64,000 nt of DNA from positions 112,581 through 176,580 of the forward strand of contig SFGO01000001.1 of assembly GCA_004556545.1 (NCBI GenBank). The letters run 5' to 3'. Shown here piece by piece: positions 42,556 to 51,630 of this stretch. The notes below the pieces were generated by a model that saw only the letters and a program-made list of their open reading frames with translations, was not told where the DNA came from and made no database searches. The number at the start of each line of letters is the position of its first letter. Within the stretch, counting starts at the first letter, position 1. This DNA is from Clostridiales bacterium. GTDB taxonomy: Bacteria > Bacillota > Clostridia > Christensenellales > Aristaeellaceae. Made by a program: the position numbers and the translations under genes.

Positions 42556-45500
42556 TCAAATCGAATCGATCTGAACGGCATAGCCGTGCGACTGCGCCCA
42601 CTCCGCCGCAGCGCTGCCTTCCGCCGTATGGATGGTCAGATTTTCAGTGCCGGAAAACGCGTCCTCCGCAATGCTTTGTACGCTGGCAGGCAGATAAATA
42701 TCACGGAGCTGCTTACAATCGGCAAAAGCGCGGCGCTGGATTTCGACCGTTCCTTCCGGACAGCGCACGCTGGCCATGACGCTGCCTTCAAAGGCCTCCG
42801 CTTCAATCACACGCAGGCTGGCGGGAAGCACAAGCTGCCAGCTCAGCCCTGCGCGCCATTCGGCGCAGAGAATCAGTCCGTCGGACGGCATAGTCATGCT
42901 GCCCGGATCAAGCAGGGTATCATCGTCCTCCAGATGCCAGCCTACAAATTGCATTCCCTCTTTTTCGGGCGCTCGCAGCTCAGGCAGCGGAAGCCCTGCG
43001 GAAACGATATACATATCCAGCAGCGTGCCGTCGCTGACAAGGGCCAGAATGGCGGGATTGCAGTATATGCCCTCCTGCGCAAGCGCGGAAAGAAGCGACA
43101 TGTTGTTGGTCTGCACCGCAAAGGGCAGCGCCCGGCCTGAGAAAGCACCGGCGTCGATGCGGTTTACGCTGTCCGGCAAATTCAGACTGAGCAATTCCGG
43201 TTCAACGTTCTCGGGCTGGTAAAATGCGTTCTGCGCAATGGCCGTCACGCTGTCCGGAACACTGAATTCCACGCCCGGACGCTTGCAGGGATATACCAGC
43301 AGCGTGCCGTCCGCGCTGTAGAGCACGCCGTCCCGCGCATAATAATTCGTATTTGCCGGGTCAACGTCGATATATTCCAGATCCACGGCGGAGCAGAAGG
43401 CGGCGGGATCAATTTTGCGCATACTCTCGCCGATTTCCACGTATCGAACGCCCTGATGGATGGCGTTTGCATACATGATTTCAAATTGATCGGGAATATG
43501 GAAGAACTCCTGCTCCACGTTGTAGGAAATCAGCTTCGCTACCTGCCGCCAATTTCCGGTGGCGGGATCGAGTTCATCCCAATCATAATTGCCCTCCAGA
43601 TGGTTCCAGTCTACATAATCGCCCGTTGTGGTTTGATACGCGAGTCCCAGATACAGCTCCAGATCGCCGTTCGGCATTGTTTCCGGAAACTCTGTCTGCT
43701 GCGTGCAATCGGGATCGCTGAACCAGCGAAGATAGTTTGCATCCCGAAGATTCATGTAGCTCAGCACGGGCGCGTACAGCGTATCCCCTGCCGTGCGCAG
43801 CTTCACAGTGTCCTCTCGCCCATCGTTCCAATGCAGGCGCAGGGTGTAGACGGGCGCATCCGATGCAACGCGCGTATATTCCGTTACGCTCCAGGTAGCG
43901 CTGTCCTTGGGACAATAGACCACGCGATCCGTCAGAAATTCCTTGTCAAAGAATACAAACGCCTCCGTCGACTGGACATACACTGTTTTCAGATTGGTAC
44001 AGCCGTTAAGCGCATTGGTGCCGAAGATGGAAACGGAAGCAGGAATCGTAATTTCCGTCAGCGAGGTACAATTTTCGAATACGCTATCGTCTACCCGCTG
44101 AAGCGTTTCCGGCAGGCGGATATCGGCCAGCTGCGCACATCCGTAAAACACGCCGTGATTGATGCGCTCCAGCTGAGAAGAGAACGTGGCGCTGCGCAGA
44201 GAAGTACAATTTTTCAGCAGATAGGTAGGCAGCGTTGTCAGCGATTCCGGCAGACGCACCGTATGCAGCGATGGGTTCTCCGAAAGCGCGTTTTCCGCAA
44301 AGGTCACGTTTTCCGGGAAATCCAGCGTTTCCAGCGCGGCATTTTTACTGATGGCTTCGACTGCCTGCAGGCCGGGAGAAAGCTGAATGGCCGTTAGGGC
44401 ATTGTTATTCAAAATGCTCAGTGTACCGATGGTTCCGTTCAGCGTCAGCTCCGTCAGACAGGGCATGTTTTGAATGGTCAGCCCGGTGACGTTCACATTG
44501 AGCGAAAGGCGTTCGATCGCGGTTTCGCTGAACAGATTCTTCAGGCTAGCGCCGGTGGTCCAGGAATATATTTCGCCCGCATAATCAAAGCGCGCAAGGT
44601 TCTTGCAGCCGGCAAACACATTGTCGCCCAGATAGAGGGTCGTACAGTTGGAAATCGTCACATTCCGCAGCTGCGGGCAATTTTCAAACAGGTTGTCCCC
44701 GAGATAAATTTCTTTTGCACTGAGCGTTACATCTGTCAGATATGGAAAATCGTGAAACATATTGCCGGTAATGGAAATGGTATCGCCGGTAATCGTCAGC
44801 GACTGAAGGTCGGTGCTGTCCGAAAACGCCTTGCTAGCAAGCGTGATATTCCTGCCGCTGATATGAATGTTTCGAATGCGTGCCGCACCCTGATATTCAA
44901 CCGTCAAATCGCCTGTCACCTGCAGATCAAGCGTTTCTACCTGCGTATTGTATAAAGTGCCGGACGCAAGTTTGCTAATTCCTGACGGAAACCGAACTGT
45001 GCGCAGAGAGGTGCATTCGCTAAACGCATTTCCTCCGATTTCCGTTACGGATTCCGGAATATCGATGCTGGTCAGTGAGCGGCAGCCCCAAAATGCATTC
45101 GCGCCAACGGAAGCGATACTCTCTGGGAGTGTGATATCCGAAAGTGACCGGCAAGCGTAAAAAGCTTTTGCCCGGATATCGGTGATGCCACTGGGCAGAT
45201 CAATGTGCTGCAGGGAGTAGCAATTTGCGAAATAGGGCGACTCCTCCATATTGGCGGGCAGATGCACCTGAGTCAGGCGCGGATTATCATTGTTGTATCC
45301 CGTGTACGTCATCTCATCATCAAAATACAGACTTTCCAGCGAATAGCAATAACGTGCGCCGTTGAAGCTTGTAAAGCCCGGTTCAAATACAATATGCTTC
45401 ACCTGCGTTCCGGCATTTTCGATTGCAACATGAATTTTGTTTCGATCTGCATAGGAGGATTCATAAGTGGGAATATAGCAGCGCAGTGTCGTTCCATTCA

Positions 45501-46731
45501 TTTCCCCGCCCCGAACGTATATGGTTCTTGAGCTTCCCGTTCCATCATAGTAGGATGGCAGCGACAGGTTTTCCACAAAATCCGTTTCGACCTCTGCCGG
45601 AAGTGTGAAACCAGCGGAATCATCATTCGTCCACTGCGCCGTGCAGTTCAGCTCCGCACCGTCTACGGTAGCGGGGAGAGTTTCCGAAACAATTTCGCCG
45701 TTCATGTCCGTAACCAGCCATCCGGCAAGAAGCTTCCCCTCTTTCGTGAACTTCGGAAGATCATCGTTGTTCAGCACAGTCCCAGACGGCTTCAAGAGCG
45801 TATCGTACAGCACACCCTCCTCCGAATATACGTTGATGCACGTAAAACGGCAGGTGCATGCGTCCACCAGCGTGCGTCCTTCAAAATGAAAGTTCTTCTC
45901 ATAGAAAGGTATGCGCGGACTCTGCCAGGAACAGACATAATCAAATTTGAATTTATGTCCGTCTCTCGGCAGCAGTCCGGCATGCGCCTCCGCATACGCG
46001 CTTGCGACCAGGTCTACATCGCTGCATAGAATGGATCTGGGCACGGTGGAATCGTAGTTTTTCGAGACAGCGGCATCCCCACGGATAATGGAGGATACCT
46101 TAACCAAATCAAATTTGTTGGAGGCAGCCAGACCAACCGCAAAATTCAAGCACAGATCCGTGCCGAACGCCGCGCCGGTGCTAATCTTCACCGACGGCGT
46201 TCCTCCCGTCAGGGCGCCGTTCCATTGCTCCTCCTGATAGGAAATTGTGGAATTCACGCCGGTATAGCCCAGCACAAATTCAAAATTTCCTGCGACGTCG
46301 AGCCTTATGGAAACCGTGGCGTAAAGCACCAGACCGGAGGCGGTAAATACAGGAATGCGCACCACTTCTTTGTCCAGCACCCTTTTTTCGCCTTCCGCCG
46401 AAAAGAAAACCTCATAATCCGTGCTGATCTTGACTCCGGCCTTCGCATGATCGGTCAGATCATATTCTCCGGTGATCACAACGGTTTTTCCGCCGTTTGT
46501 AGCCGCTGCCGATTGCAGATTGAAATTTGCATCCAGCACTTCGAGATTATCAACGTCCGCCATGAAGCGGGTATCGTGCGTCCGAATGGACTCCGGAAAC
46601 CCGTATTGCTCTATGAATCGTTCATTCGTGATCGCGCTCGCCTCCTCGGCGCTTGCGCAGGTAAATCCGAATACAATCAGCAGAATAAGCAGGAACAGAA
46701 CGGGAAGCCAGTGAAAGTACGATTTGCGCAT
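42556..46731 (-). CDS. BspA-like leucine-rich-repeat surface protein
   Basis: This 1391-residue exported protein has a signal peptide in the first 28 residues (MRKSYFHWLPVLFLLILLIV...). The centre is long arrays of BspA-type LRR_5 repeats, seen in LTSIDIPESVTEIGGNAFSE and ITIPASVSIFGTNALNGCTN. Three segments of InlB-B-repeat character contain GWLVTD, RWFSDPD and GWHLEDDD turns. No LPxTG or dockerin is seen at the C-terminus, so attachment is unclear. Such proteins bind host or microbial surfaces in gut bacteria. The ATG at 46731 begins the signal peptide. It is a single gene with its own promoter. Confidence 0.93.
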   Translation of the reverse strand: MRKSYFHWLPVLFLLILLIVFGFTCASAEEASAITNERFIEQYGFPESIRTHDTRFMADVDNLEVLDANFNLQSAAATNGGKTVVITGEYDLTDHAKAGVKISTDYEVFFSAEGEKRVLDKEVVRIPVFTASGLVLYATVSIRLDVAGNFEFVLGYTGVNSTISYQEEQWNGALTGGTPSVKISTGAAFGTDLCLNFAVGLAASNKFDLVKVSSIIRGDAAVSKNYDSTVPRSILCSDVDLVASAYAEAHAGLLPRDGHKFKFDYVCSWQSPRIPFYEKNFHFEGRTLVDACTCRFTCINVYSEEGVLYDTLLKPSGTVLNNDDLPKFTKEGKLLAGWLVTDMNGEIVSETLPATVDGAELNCTAQWTNDDSAGFTLPAEVETDFVENLSLPSYYDGTGSSRTIYVRGGEMNGTTLRCYIPTYESSYADRNKIHVAIENAGTQVKHIVFEPGFTSFNGARYCYSLESLYFDDEMTYTGYNNDNPRLTQVHLPANMEESPYFANCYSLQHIDLPSGITDIRAKAFYACRSLSDITLPESIASVGANAFWGCRSLTSIDIPESVTEIGGNAFSECTSLRTVRFPSGISKLASGTLYNTQVETLDLQVTGDLTVEYQGAARIRNIHISGRNITLASKAFSDSTDLQSLTITGDTISITGNMFHDFPYLTDVTLSAKEIYLGDNLFENCPQLRNVTISNCTTLYLGDNVFAGCKNLARFDYAGEIYSWTTGASLKNLFSETAIERLSLNVNVTGLTIQNMPCLTELTLNGTIGTLSILNNNALTAIQLSPGLQAVEAISKNAALETLDFPENVTFAENALSENPSLHTVRLPESLTTLPTYLLKNCTSLRSATFSSQLERINHGVFYGCAQLADIRLPETLQRVDDSVFENCTSLTEITIPASVSIFGTNALNGCTNLKTVYVQSTEAFVFFDKEFLTDRVVYCPKDSATWSVTEYTRVASDAPVYTLRLHWNDGREDTVKLRTAGDTLYAPVLSYMNLRDANYLRWFSDPDCTQQTEFPETMPNGDLELYLGLAYQTTTGDYVDWNHLEGNYDWDELDPATGNWRQVAKLISYNVEQEFFHIPDQFEIMYANAIHQGVRYVEIGESMRKIDPAAFCSAVDLEYIDVDPANTNYYARDGVLYSADGTLLVYPCKRPGVEFSVPDSVTAIAQNAFYQPENVEPELLSLNLPDSVNRIDAGAFSGRALPFAVQTNNMSLLSALAQEGIYCNPAILALVSDGTLLDMYIVSAGLPLPELRAPEKEGMQFVGWHLEDDDTLLDPGSMTMPSDGLILCAEWRAGLSWQLVLPASLRVIEAEAFEGSVMASVRCPEGTVEIQRRAFADCKQLRDIYLPASVQSIAEDAFSGTENLTIHTAEGSAAAEWAQSHGYAVQIDSI

Positions 46732-46801
46732 GGCGGTATTTCCCCTCTTTCGCGGCGGCAGATGATTCAATGTGCATTTGAAAAGCGAATGCTGCGCCAA
46801 A

Positions 46802-46817
46802 ATGATTTTCCAATCAT
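46802..46817. promoter_or_regulatory. Palindrome at the start site of the BspA-like gene
   Basis: ATGATT (46802-46807) and AATCAT (46812-46817) flank TTCC, just where transcription from the promoter at 46818 would begin. A repressor operator is possible; it could also be chance. Confidence 0.35.
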
Positions 46818-46846
46818 ACTATAGCATTTTTCTATAGAAATAGCAA
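46818..46846 (-). promoter_or_regulatory. Promoter of the BspA-like gene
   Basis: In minus sense TTGCTA (46841-46846) and TATAGT (46818-46823) are 17 bases apart. Confidence 0.7.
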
Positions 46847-46888
46847 GAAAATGCCGTTCTGACACCAAAAATTCGTTTTTCGCTTTTC

Positions 46889-47818
46889 TCACTCCAACCG
46901 CCCAAAAACCCGAATAAAGCTCAAATGCCCAATGGCGAGGATGCTGCGCCACCAGTTCCGGCTGATGGCATATGCTTCCGGGTAAAGCTCGATGGTGTTG
47001 TACCAGGTCCAGTTCGGTTCCCATACCCCATTCGTCGAAAGCGTATCGATCAGGTAATCCAATTCCTGTTCTACGATTTCCTGATTCATGGGATACAGTG
47101 GGCTTTCCGGCGTAGAAATGACGCTTGATGGCCGCGGAACGTAGTCCGACCATCTGGAGGGATCGCGTTCGATGACGGCATTGCCGATTTCCAGCATTCT
47201 CCTGATGGCTTTTTCGGGATCGGGCGCAACGCCCAGCCGAATCCAATGAGGAAGCAGCAGCGCGTAGCCCTCCACTTCCCGTTCCCCCTTCGGCGGCAGC
47301 TGCATAAAGACTGGAAAGCTGCGCTGCGCGACCCGAAGAGCCGTCTGATATAAGCTGTCCTCCGGCTGGCAAAGTTCGAGGAGCAATCCGGCCACTTTAT
47401 TCGTTACGCCGGGATTTTCTTCCTTTGCTTCTTCTTCGCTCATGCCCCACCACGGCGCATGGGGAAACTCCCGGCTGCTGGGCGTACAGAACTGCCATTC
47501 CTCCTTTTGAAAGCAGGCCCCTGACTGAAGAAAGCGCAATGCGCCGTCCATCAACGGATGATGGGAAACACCGATGCCCGTCATCAGCTGCATGGCGTAA
47601 ACCGTTGCATTCAAGGTGGAATTCTGGTTCCAATCATCCGGTTCCAAGGCGTAGCCGAAGCCGCCGTCCGGGTTCTGATAGGCGGCCAGCGCGTCCAGCA
47701 CCGCTTCCACAGAACCGTTTTCAAACTTTTGAAGATACAGCGCCCATTCTAAAGGACGGGCATTGCACTGGAGCCAACGGCGAAGCCGACGCTGCGTTTC
47801 TTTCGTGAGAGTTTTCAT
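46889..47818 (-). CDS. Toroid-fold (terpenoid cyclase/prenyltransferase-like) protein
   Basis: I recognise only the fold of this 309-residue protein. It is rich in Trp and helices and has LDALAAYQNPDGGFGYAL, a QxxxGGFG-type repeat as in squalene cyclases and prenyltransferase beta subunits, then several weaker repeats. It lacks an obvious DxDD or zinc-ligand set, and there is no signal peptide, so it is not clearly an enzyme. It sits between the AraC regulator (upstream on the same strand) and the BspA-like gene, and may be the regulator's target. Confidence 0.7.
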   Translation of the reverse strand: MKTLTKETQRRLRRWLQCNARPLEWALYLQKFENGSVEAVLDALAAYQNPDGGFGYALEPDDWNQNSTLNATVYAMQLMTGIGVSHHPLMDGALRFLQSGACFQKEEWQFCTPSSREFPHAPWWGMSEEEAKEENPGVTNKVAGLLLELCQPEDSLYQTALRVAQRSFPVFMQLPPKGEREVEGYALLLPHWIRLGVAPDPEKAIRRMLEIGNAVIERDPSRWSDYVPRPSSVISTPESPLYPMNQEIVEQELDYLIDTLSTNGVWEPNWTWYNTIELYPEAYAISRNWWRSILAIGHLSFIRVFGRLE

Positions 47819-47862
47819 TTCGTTTCTTCCTTTCCCGGCTGTTTTCCAGCCGCAAACCCATC

Positions 47863-48720
47863 TTAACGCAGCGTCCTCTCCCTTTCTTGTAAAAATACGA
47901 CAGGATCCCGTGCCAACTGCAGCGCCTGTTTCAGCGGCATCGTATGATAAAGGCGAAATTCGTTGGCCATATGGGCCTGATCGGTATAGCCAAAACGAAT
48001 GGCGGCATCCGCCTGACGGAAGGCCGGGTCAAAAACTGCGCTTTGCCAGAGACGCTGGTAGCGCAAAAGACGCATCATGGTTTTCGGCGTTACGCCAAAA
48101 GACGCGGCAAACAGCCGTTCCAGCTGTCTTTCACTGACGCAGACGCTTTCTGCTGCTTCCTGCACGCTCCATCGCCCTTCCCGGCGAAAAAATCCTTCCA
48201 GTACATTCAGGCAGTCCGGTGCATCCGTTTTCTCCCACAGGGCTTCATAAAGGATCTTTTCCGTTCGCGCACACCGTTCAGGAAAGGCGGGCGTTTCTTT
48301 CAGCACATCCAGTACGGCCTTCACCAGCGAGGGAAAGAAGAGTTCTCCATCGTAGCAGCCGTTTTTCGTACCTGTCAGCGGCCGAACCGTCAGACGAGCC
48401 GCTGTCCACGGGTAGAAGCGAATGCCGAAGCGTTCTTTTACAATGGTTTCAGAAGGATTCGAAACAAACGAAACGTCGCTGATCGTGCAGAAGCGTGCGC
48501 TCCGATTTCCGGTTTTTCGGTCCGTTTCAAAAATCAGATCCATGCAGGTGTCCGGGATCACCAGCTCGCGGACGCTTTCGCCGCCCTCCCGTTTTTTCGG
48601 CGGCCCCCAGAAGCAGCGAATAAAGGGAAGTAAAGGCTTGGAAGGTACTGTCTCCACATGCTGGGCCGTCTGCTGAAAAGGCGTTGAGGTGATCGGATGA
48701 TACAAGTGGTGAAGCGGCAT
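47863..48720 (-). CDS. AraC-family transcriptional regulator
   Basis: This 285-residue protein has a C-terminal double helix-turn-helix (about residues 180-270) with VQEAAESVCVSERQLERLFA and AIRFGYTDQAHMANEFRLYH. The N-terminal domain is the beta-rich type with PFIRCFWGP and ELVIPDTCMDLIFE, as in regulators with a DUF6597-like sensor. The ligand is unknown. The gene lies 44 bases upstream of the toroid-fold gene on the same strand and probably shares its transcript. It separates that pair from pta-ackA. Confidence 0.9.
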   Translation of the reverse strand: MPLHHLYHPITSTPFQQTAQHVETVPSKPLLPFIRCFWGPPKKREGGESVRELVIPDTCMDLIFETDRKTGNRSARFCTISDVSFVSNPSETIVKERFGIRFYPWTAARLTVRPLTGTKNGCYDGELFFPSLVKAVLDVLKETPAFPERCARTEKILYEALWEKTDAPDCLNVLEGFFRREGRWSVQEAAESVCVSERQLERLFAASFGVTPKTMMRLLRYQRLWQSAVFDPAFRQADAAIRFGYTDQAHMANEFRLYHTMPLKQALQLARDPVVFLQERERTLR

Positions 48721-48755
48721 GTTGGCCTCCGTCCGGGTTCATCAGGATTCAATCG

Positions 48756-48794
48756 AAGAAAAACGAGCCGCGGCTCAACAGGGCTGCGACTCGT
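48756..48794 (-). terminator. Intrinsic terminator after ackA
   Basis: ACGAGCCGCGG (48763-48773) and CTGCGACTCGT (48784-48794) pair over 11 bases with two G-U pairs. In minus sense the hairpin is followed by TTTTCTTC. A second imperfect hairpin (GGCAATGC...GCATTGCC) lies between it and the ackA stop. Confidence 0.8.
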
Positions 48795-48864
48795 TTGGTT
48801 TGGAGAAACAGGGCAATGCGATCAGTACGCTTTACAGACTGGATGTGCATTGCCTTGCTCCTGC

Positions 48865-50070
48865 TTATTCGATGGGTTTGCCGGTAACGATGCAGAGCGT
48901 ATCGCGGGCAATGACGATTTCTTCGTCGGTGGGGATGACGCAGATTTTCACCTTGCTGTCATCGGTGGAGATGACGGCTTCTTCGCGGCAGCCGGCGTTC
49001 TTGGCGGGATCCAGCTTGGCGCCCAGGTACTCAAAGCCCTTCATGACGCGCTCGCGCAGCGCGCAGTTGTTTTCGCCGATACCGGCAGTAAAGACGATCA
49101 CGTCCACACCGTTCATGGCGGCAGCATAGGAGCCGATGTACTTGCGAATGCCGTACACCAGCATGTCGCGGGCGATGATAGCGCGCTCGTTGCCTTCGTC
49201 GGCAGCCTTGTCGATGTCGCGCATGTCGCTGCTCAGGCCGCTGATGCCCAGCAGGCCGCTCTTCTTATTGCAGATGGTCAGCATTTCATCCACGCTGATG
49301 TGCTCGTTGTTGCAGATGTACTGCACCACGGCGGGATCCATGCTGCCGGAGCGGGTACCCATGATAACGCCTTCCAAAGGCGTAATGCCCATGCTGGTGT
49401 CGATGCACTTGCCGTTTTCGACGGCGCACATGCTGGAGCCGTTGCCCAGATGGCAGGTAATGACGCGGGTCTTGGCGCGGTCCACGCCCAGGAACTCGCA
49501 TACGCGCTTGCTCACGTAGCGGTGGCTGGTGCCGTGGAAGCCATAGCGGCGCACATGCAGCTTCTCATAGTACTCCATGGGAACGCCGTACAGATACGCC
49601 TTGGGCGGCATGGTCTGATGGAAAGCAGTGTCGAACACGGCCACATTGGGGGTGCCGGGCATGACCTTCTCGCAGGCCTCGATGCCCATCAGGTTAGCGG
49701 GGTTGTGCAGGGGGCCCAGAGGAATATTCGCCTTGATGGCCTCTTTGACTTCTTCGTTCACCAGAACGCTGGCGGTGAAGCGCTCGCCGCCATGCAGCAC
49801 GCGATGGCCCACCGCGCCGATCTCGTCCATACTCTTCAGCGCGCCCTTTTCGGGATCCAGCAGCGCCTTCAGCATCCACTGGATGCCCTCGGTGTGGTTC
49901 GCCATGGGAGACACCGCGTCAAAAATCTGACCGTTGACCTTCTGGTTGATATGGCTGCCTTCGATGCCGATACGCTCCACCAGGCCCTTGGCCAGCAGTT
50001 TTTCGCCGTCCATGTCGATCAGCTGATATTTCAGGGAGGAGGAACCGGCGTTCAGAATCAGAATTTTCAT
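48865..50070 (-). CDS. ackA: Acetate kinase
   Basis: AckA makes ATP and acetate from acetyl phosphate. The 401-residue protein has LILNAGSSSLKYQLID, GHRVLHGGERFTASV, NVAVFDTAFHQTMP, YGFHGTSHRYVS, HLGNGSSMCAVENGK and VFTAGIGENNCALRERV, the whole ASKHA signature set. It follows pta by 24 bases in the usual pta-ackA operon. Codon use is strongly G/C-ending, as in highly expressed neighbours. Confidence 0.98.
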   Translation of the reverse strand: MKILILNAGSSSLKYQLIDMDGEKLLAKGLVERIGIEGSHINQKVNGQIFDAVSPMANHTEGIQWMLKALLDPEKGALKSMDEIGAVGHRVLHGGERFTASVLVNEEVKEAIKANIPLGPLHNPANLMGIEACEKVMPGTPNVAVFDTAFHQTMPPKAYLYGVPMEYYEKLHVRRYGFHGTSHRYVSKRVCEFLGVDRAKTRVITCHLGNGSSMCAVENGKCIDTSMGITPLEGVIMGTRSGSMDPAVVQYICNNEHISVDEMLTICNKKSGLLGISGLSSDMRDIDKAADEGNERAIIARDMLVYGIRKYIGSYAAAMNGVDVIVFTAGIGENNCALRERVMKGFEYLGAKLDPAKNAGCREEAVISTDDSKVKICVIPTDEEIVIARDTLCIVTGKPIE

Positions 50071-50094
50071 GATATGTACTCCTTCTCTTTTCGC

Positions 50095-51093
50095 TCAGGC
50101 CTGCGCCTTCACGGCGGTGATCGCCACGACGCTGACGATATCATCCACGGAGCAGCCGCGGCTCAGGTCGCTGACCGGCTTGGCAAGGCCCTGAATGATG
50201 GGGCCGATGGCTTCAGCGCCTGCCAGACGCTGCACCAGCTTGTAGCCGATGTTGCCCGCCTGCAGGTCGGGGAAGATCAAAGTGTTGGCATGACCGGCTA
50301 CCGTGCTGCCGGGAGCCTTCAGCTGGCCAACGCTTTCCACCAGCGCGGCGTCCGCCTGCAGCTCACCGTCCAGCTTGAGTTCGGGAGCCAGCTCGTGGGC
50401 CAGCTTGGTGGCTTCCTGCACCTTGGTCACGTTATCATGCTTGGCGCTGCCCTTGGTAGAGAAGGAAAGCATGGCCACACGGGGGTCGATATCCACCAGT
50501 TGCTTGCCGGAGGCAGCGCTGGCGATGGCGATAGCCGCCAGTTCTTCCGCCGTGGGGTTGGGGATCACGGCGCAGTCGCCGAAGATCATCACGCCGTCGT
50601 CGCCCCACTTGTGATCGGGAATTTCCATGATAAAGCAGCTGGAAACCACCTTGATGCCGGGGGCCGTCTTGATGATCTGCAGCGCGGGGCGCAGCACATT
50701 GCCGGTGGAATTGATCGCGCCTGCCACCATGCCGTCCGCGTCGCCCGCCTTGAGCATCACAGCGCCGAAATACAGCGTATTGCCGGTCACCAGTTCAGCG
50801 GCCTGCTCGGGCGTCATACCCTTGGCCTTGCGCAGTTCGTAAAGCAGGTCGGCATAACCGGTGGACTTTTCACTGGTCTTGGGGTCGATGATATCCACGC
50901 CGGTCAGATCGGTGCCGGTTTCAGCGGCGACTTTCTTCACTTCGTTGACGTTGCCCAGCAGGGTCACTTTGGCAATGCCCTGATCGGTGATTTTCCGGGT
51001 CGCCTGAACGGTACGGGGCTCGGTGCCCTCCGGCAGAACGATATGCATGACCTTACTCTTGGCTTTGGCTTTGATTTTATCAATCGCAGACAT
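50095..51093 (-). CDS. pta: Phosphate acetyltransferase
   Basis: Pta converts acetyl-CoA and phosphate to acetyl phosphate for AckA. This 332-residue protein is the short single-domain form found in Gram-positive bacteria. Motifs include MHIVLPEGTEPRTVQA, LVTGNTLYFGAVMLKAGDADG, RVAMLSFSTKGSAKHDNV and ANTLIFPDLQAGNIGYKLVQR. A good ribosome site (GGGAGGAAAG) precedes the ATG. Upstream is a 537-base gap with a repeat element. Confidence 0.98.
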   Translation of the reverse strand: MSAIDKIKAKAKSKVMHIVLPEGTEPRTVQATRKITDQGIAKVTLLGNVNEVKKVAAETGTDLTGVDIIDPKTSEKSTGYADLLYELRKAKGMTPEQAAELVTGNTLYFGAVMLKAGDADGMVAGAINSTGNVLRPALQIIKTAPGIKVVSSCFIMEIPDHKWGDDGVMIFGDCAVIPNPTAEELAAIAIASAASGKQLVDIDPRVAMLSFSTKGSAKHDNVTKVQEATKLAHELAPELKLDGELQADAALVESVGQLKAPGSTVAGHANTLIFPDLQAGNIGYKLVQRLAGAEAIGPIIQGLAKPVSDLSRGCSVDDIVSVVAITAVKAQA

Positions 51094-51273
51094 GGTACTT
51101 TCCTCCCTTATGTGCTTACCGTACAGCTTACGTGCAGGTATTCATAAATCCTTATCAGTATACACCGTTTTGAAAGGAAAAGAAAGTCTTTCCCGGACTT
51201 TTTCTAAGTGCCTTAAGCGTCTTATGTTCGTTTCTCTGTTTTTCGCCAAAAGGGCAGCCAACAGGCTGCGCAG
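51094..51273. other. Upstream region of pta (first part of a 537-base gap)
   Basis: No gene is seen. A likely minus-strand pta promoter has TATACT at 51157-51162 and a weak TTTCTT 17 bases upstream. From about 51251 the left flanking direct repeat (GGGCAGCCAACAGGCTGCG) and a perfect palindrome ACAGGCTGCGCAGCCTGT lead into repeat copy A. Confidence 0.5.
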
Positions 51274-51430
51274 CCTGTCGAAAAACCCCAAGTTAGCCGC
51301 CGTTGCCCGCAAACAGCGCTACGCTGGTTTGCGGGGAAAGTACTGCGACACACCAAGGGTTAGGGACTCTGCCCCTATAACCCCGGCAGGAGGCAGTGCC
51401 TCCTGCACCTCCACTTTTTTGACACTCTGG
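51274..51430 (+). repeat. Structured dispersed repeat, copy A
   Basis: This is a 155-bp intergenic element between the divergent pta and tmcAL genes. In order: end sequence CCTGTCGAAAAACC; hairpin 1 CCCGCAAAC...GTTTGCGGG; hairpin 2 GGGTTA...TAACCC; hairpin 3 GCAGGAGGCA/TGCCTCCTGC; then ACCTCCACTTTTTTGACACTC. No open frame of interest is present. Compared with copy B, hairpin 1 has C:G where B has T:A, a compensatory change. It is flanked by GGGCAGCCAACAGGCTGCG (left) and GGGCATCCAACAGACTGCG (right). Confidence 0.9.
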
Positions 51431-51547
51431 GCATCCAACAGACTGCGGGCGTTCGGACCAGACGAATGAAATAGGAAAAAGCGCTTTTTTTCACCGTTCT
51501 TTTCTGCACAGCACTGCTGAATTCGCTGTTTTTGAAGTCCTGTCGGG

Positions 51548-51577
51548 TTGTCATTCCCCATGGAAATATGCTAAAAT
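51548..51577 (+). promoter_or_regulatory. Candidate promoter of tmcAL and the ABC exporter
   Basis: TTGTCA (51548-51553) and TAAAAT (51572-51577) are 18 bases apart, 53 bases before the GTG start of tmcAL. The stretch 51431-51547 between repeat copy A and this promoter shows no gene, only AAAAAGCGCTTTTTTT, a small A/T-rich palindrome. Confidence 0.5.
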
Positions 51578-51630
51578 TCACCCGTTGCCCCATTTTACCA
51601 ACTACCCGCGCGAAAGGGAGGCTCTTTCAG

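Noticed and set aside
48800..48864. Imperfect hairpin (GGCAATGC...GCATTGCC) right after ackA as a riboswitch or sRNA
   Set aside because: It lies downstream of the gene next to a good terminator and is best explained as a 3' end stabilising structure.
48697..51147. An 816-codon plus-strand open frame
   Set aside because: It is antisense to ackA and pta, rich in Ala, His and Gly as expected from antisense codon bias, and has no family features.
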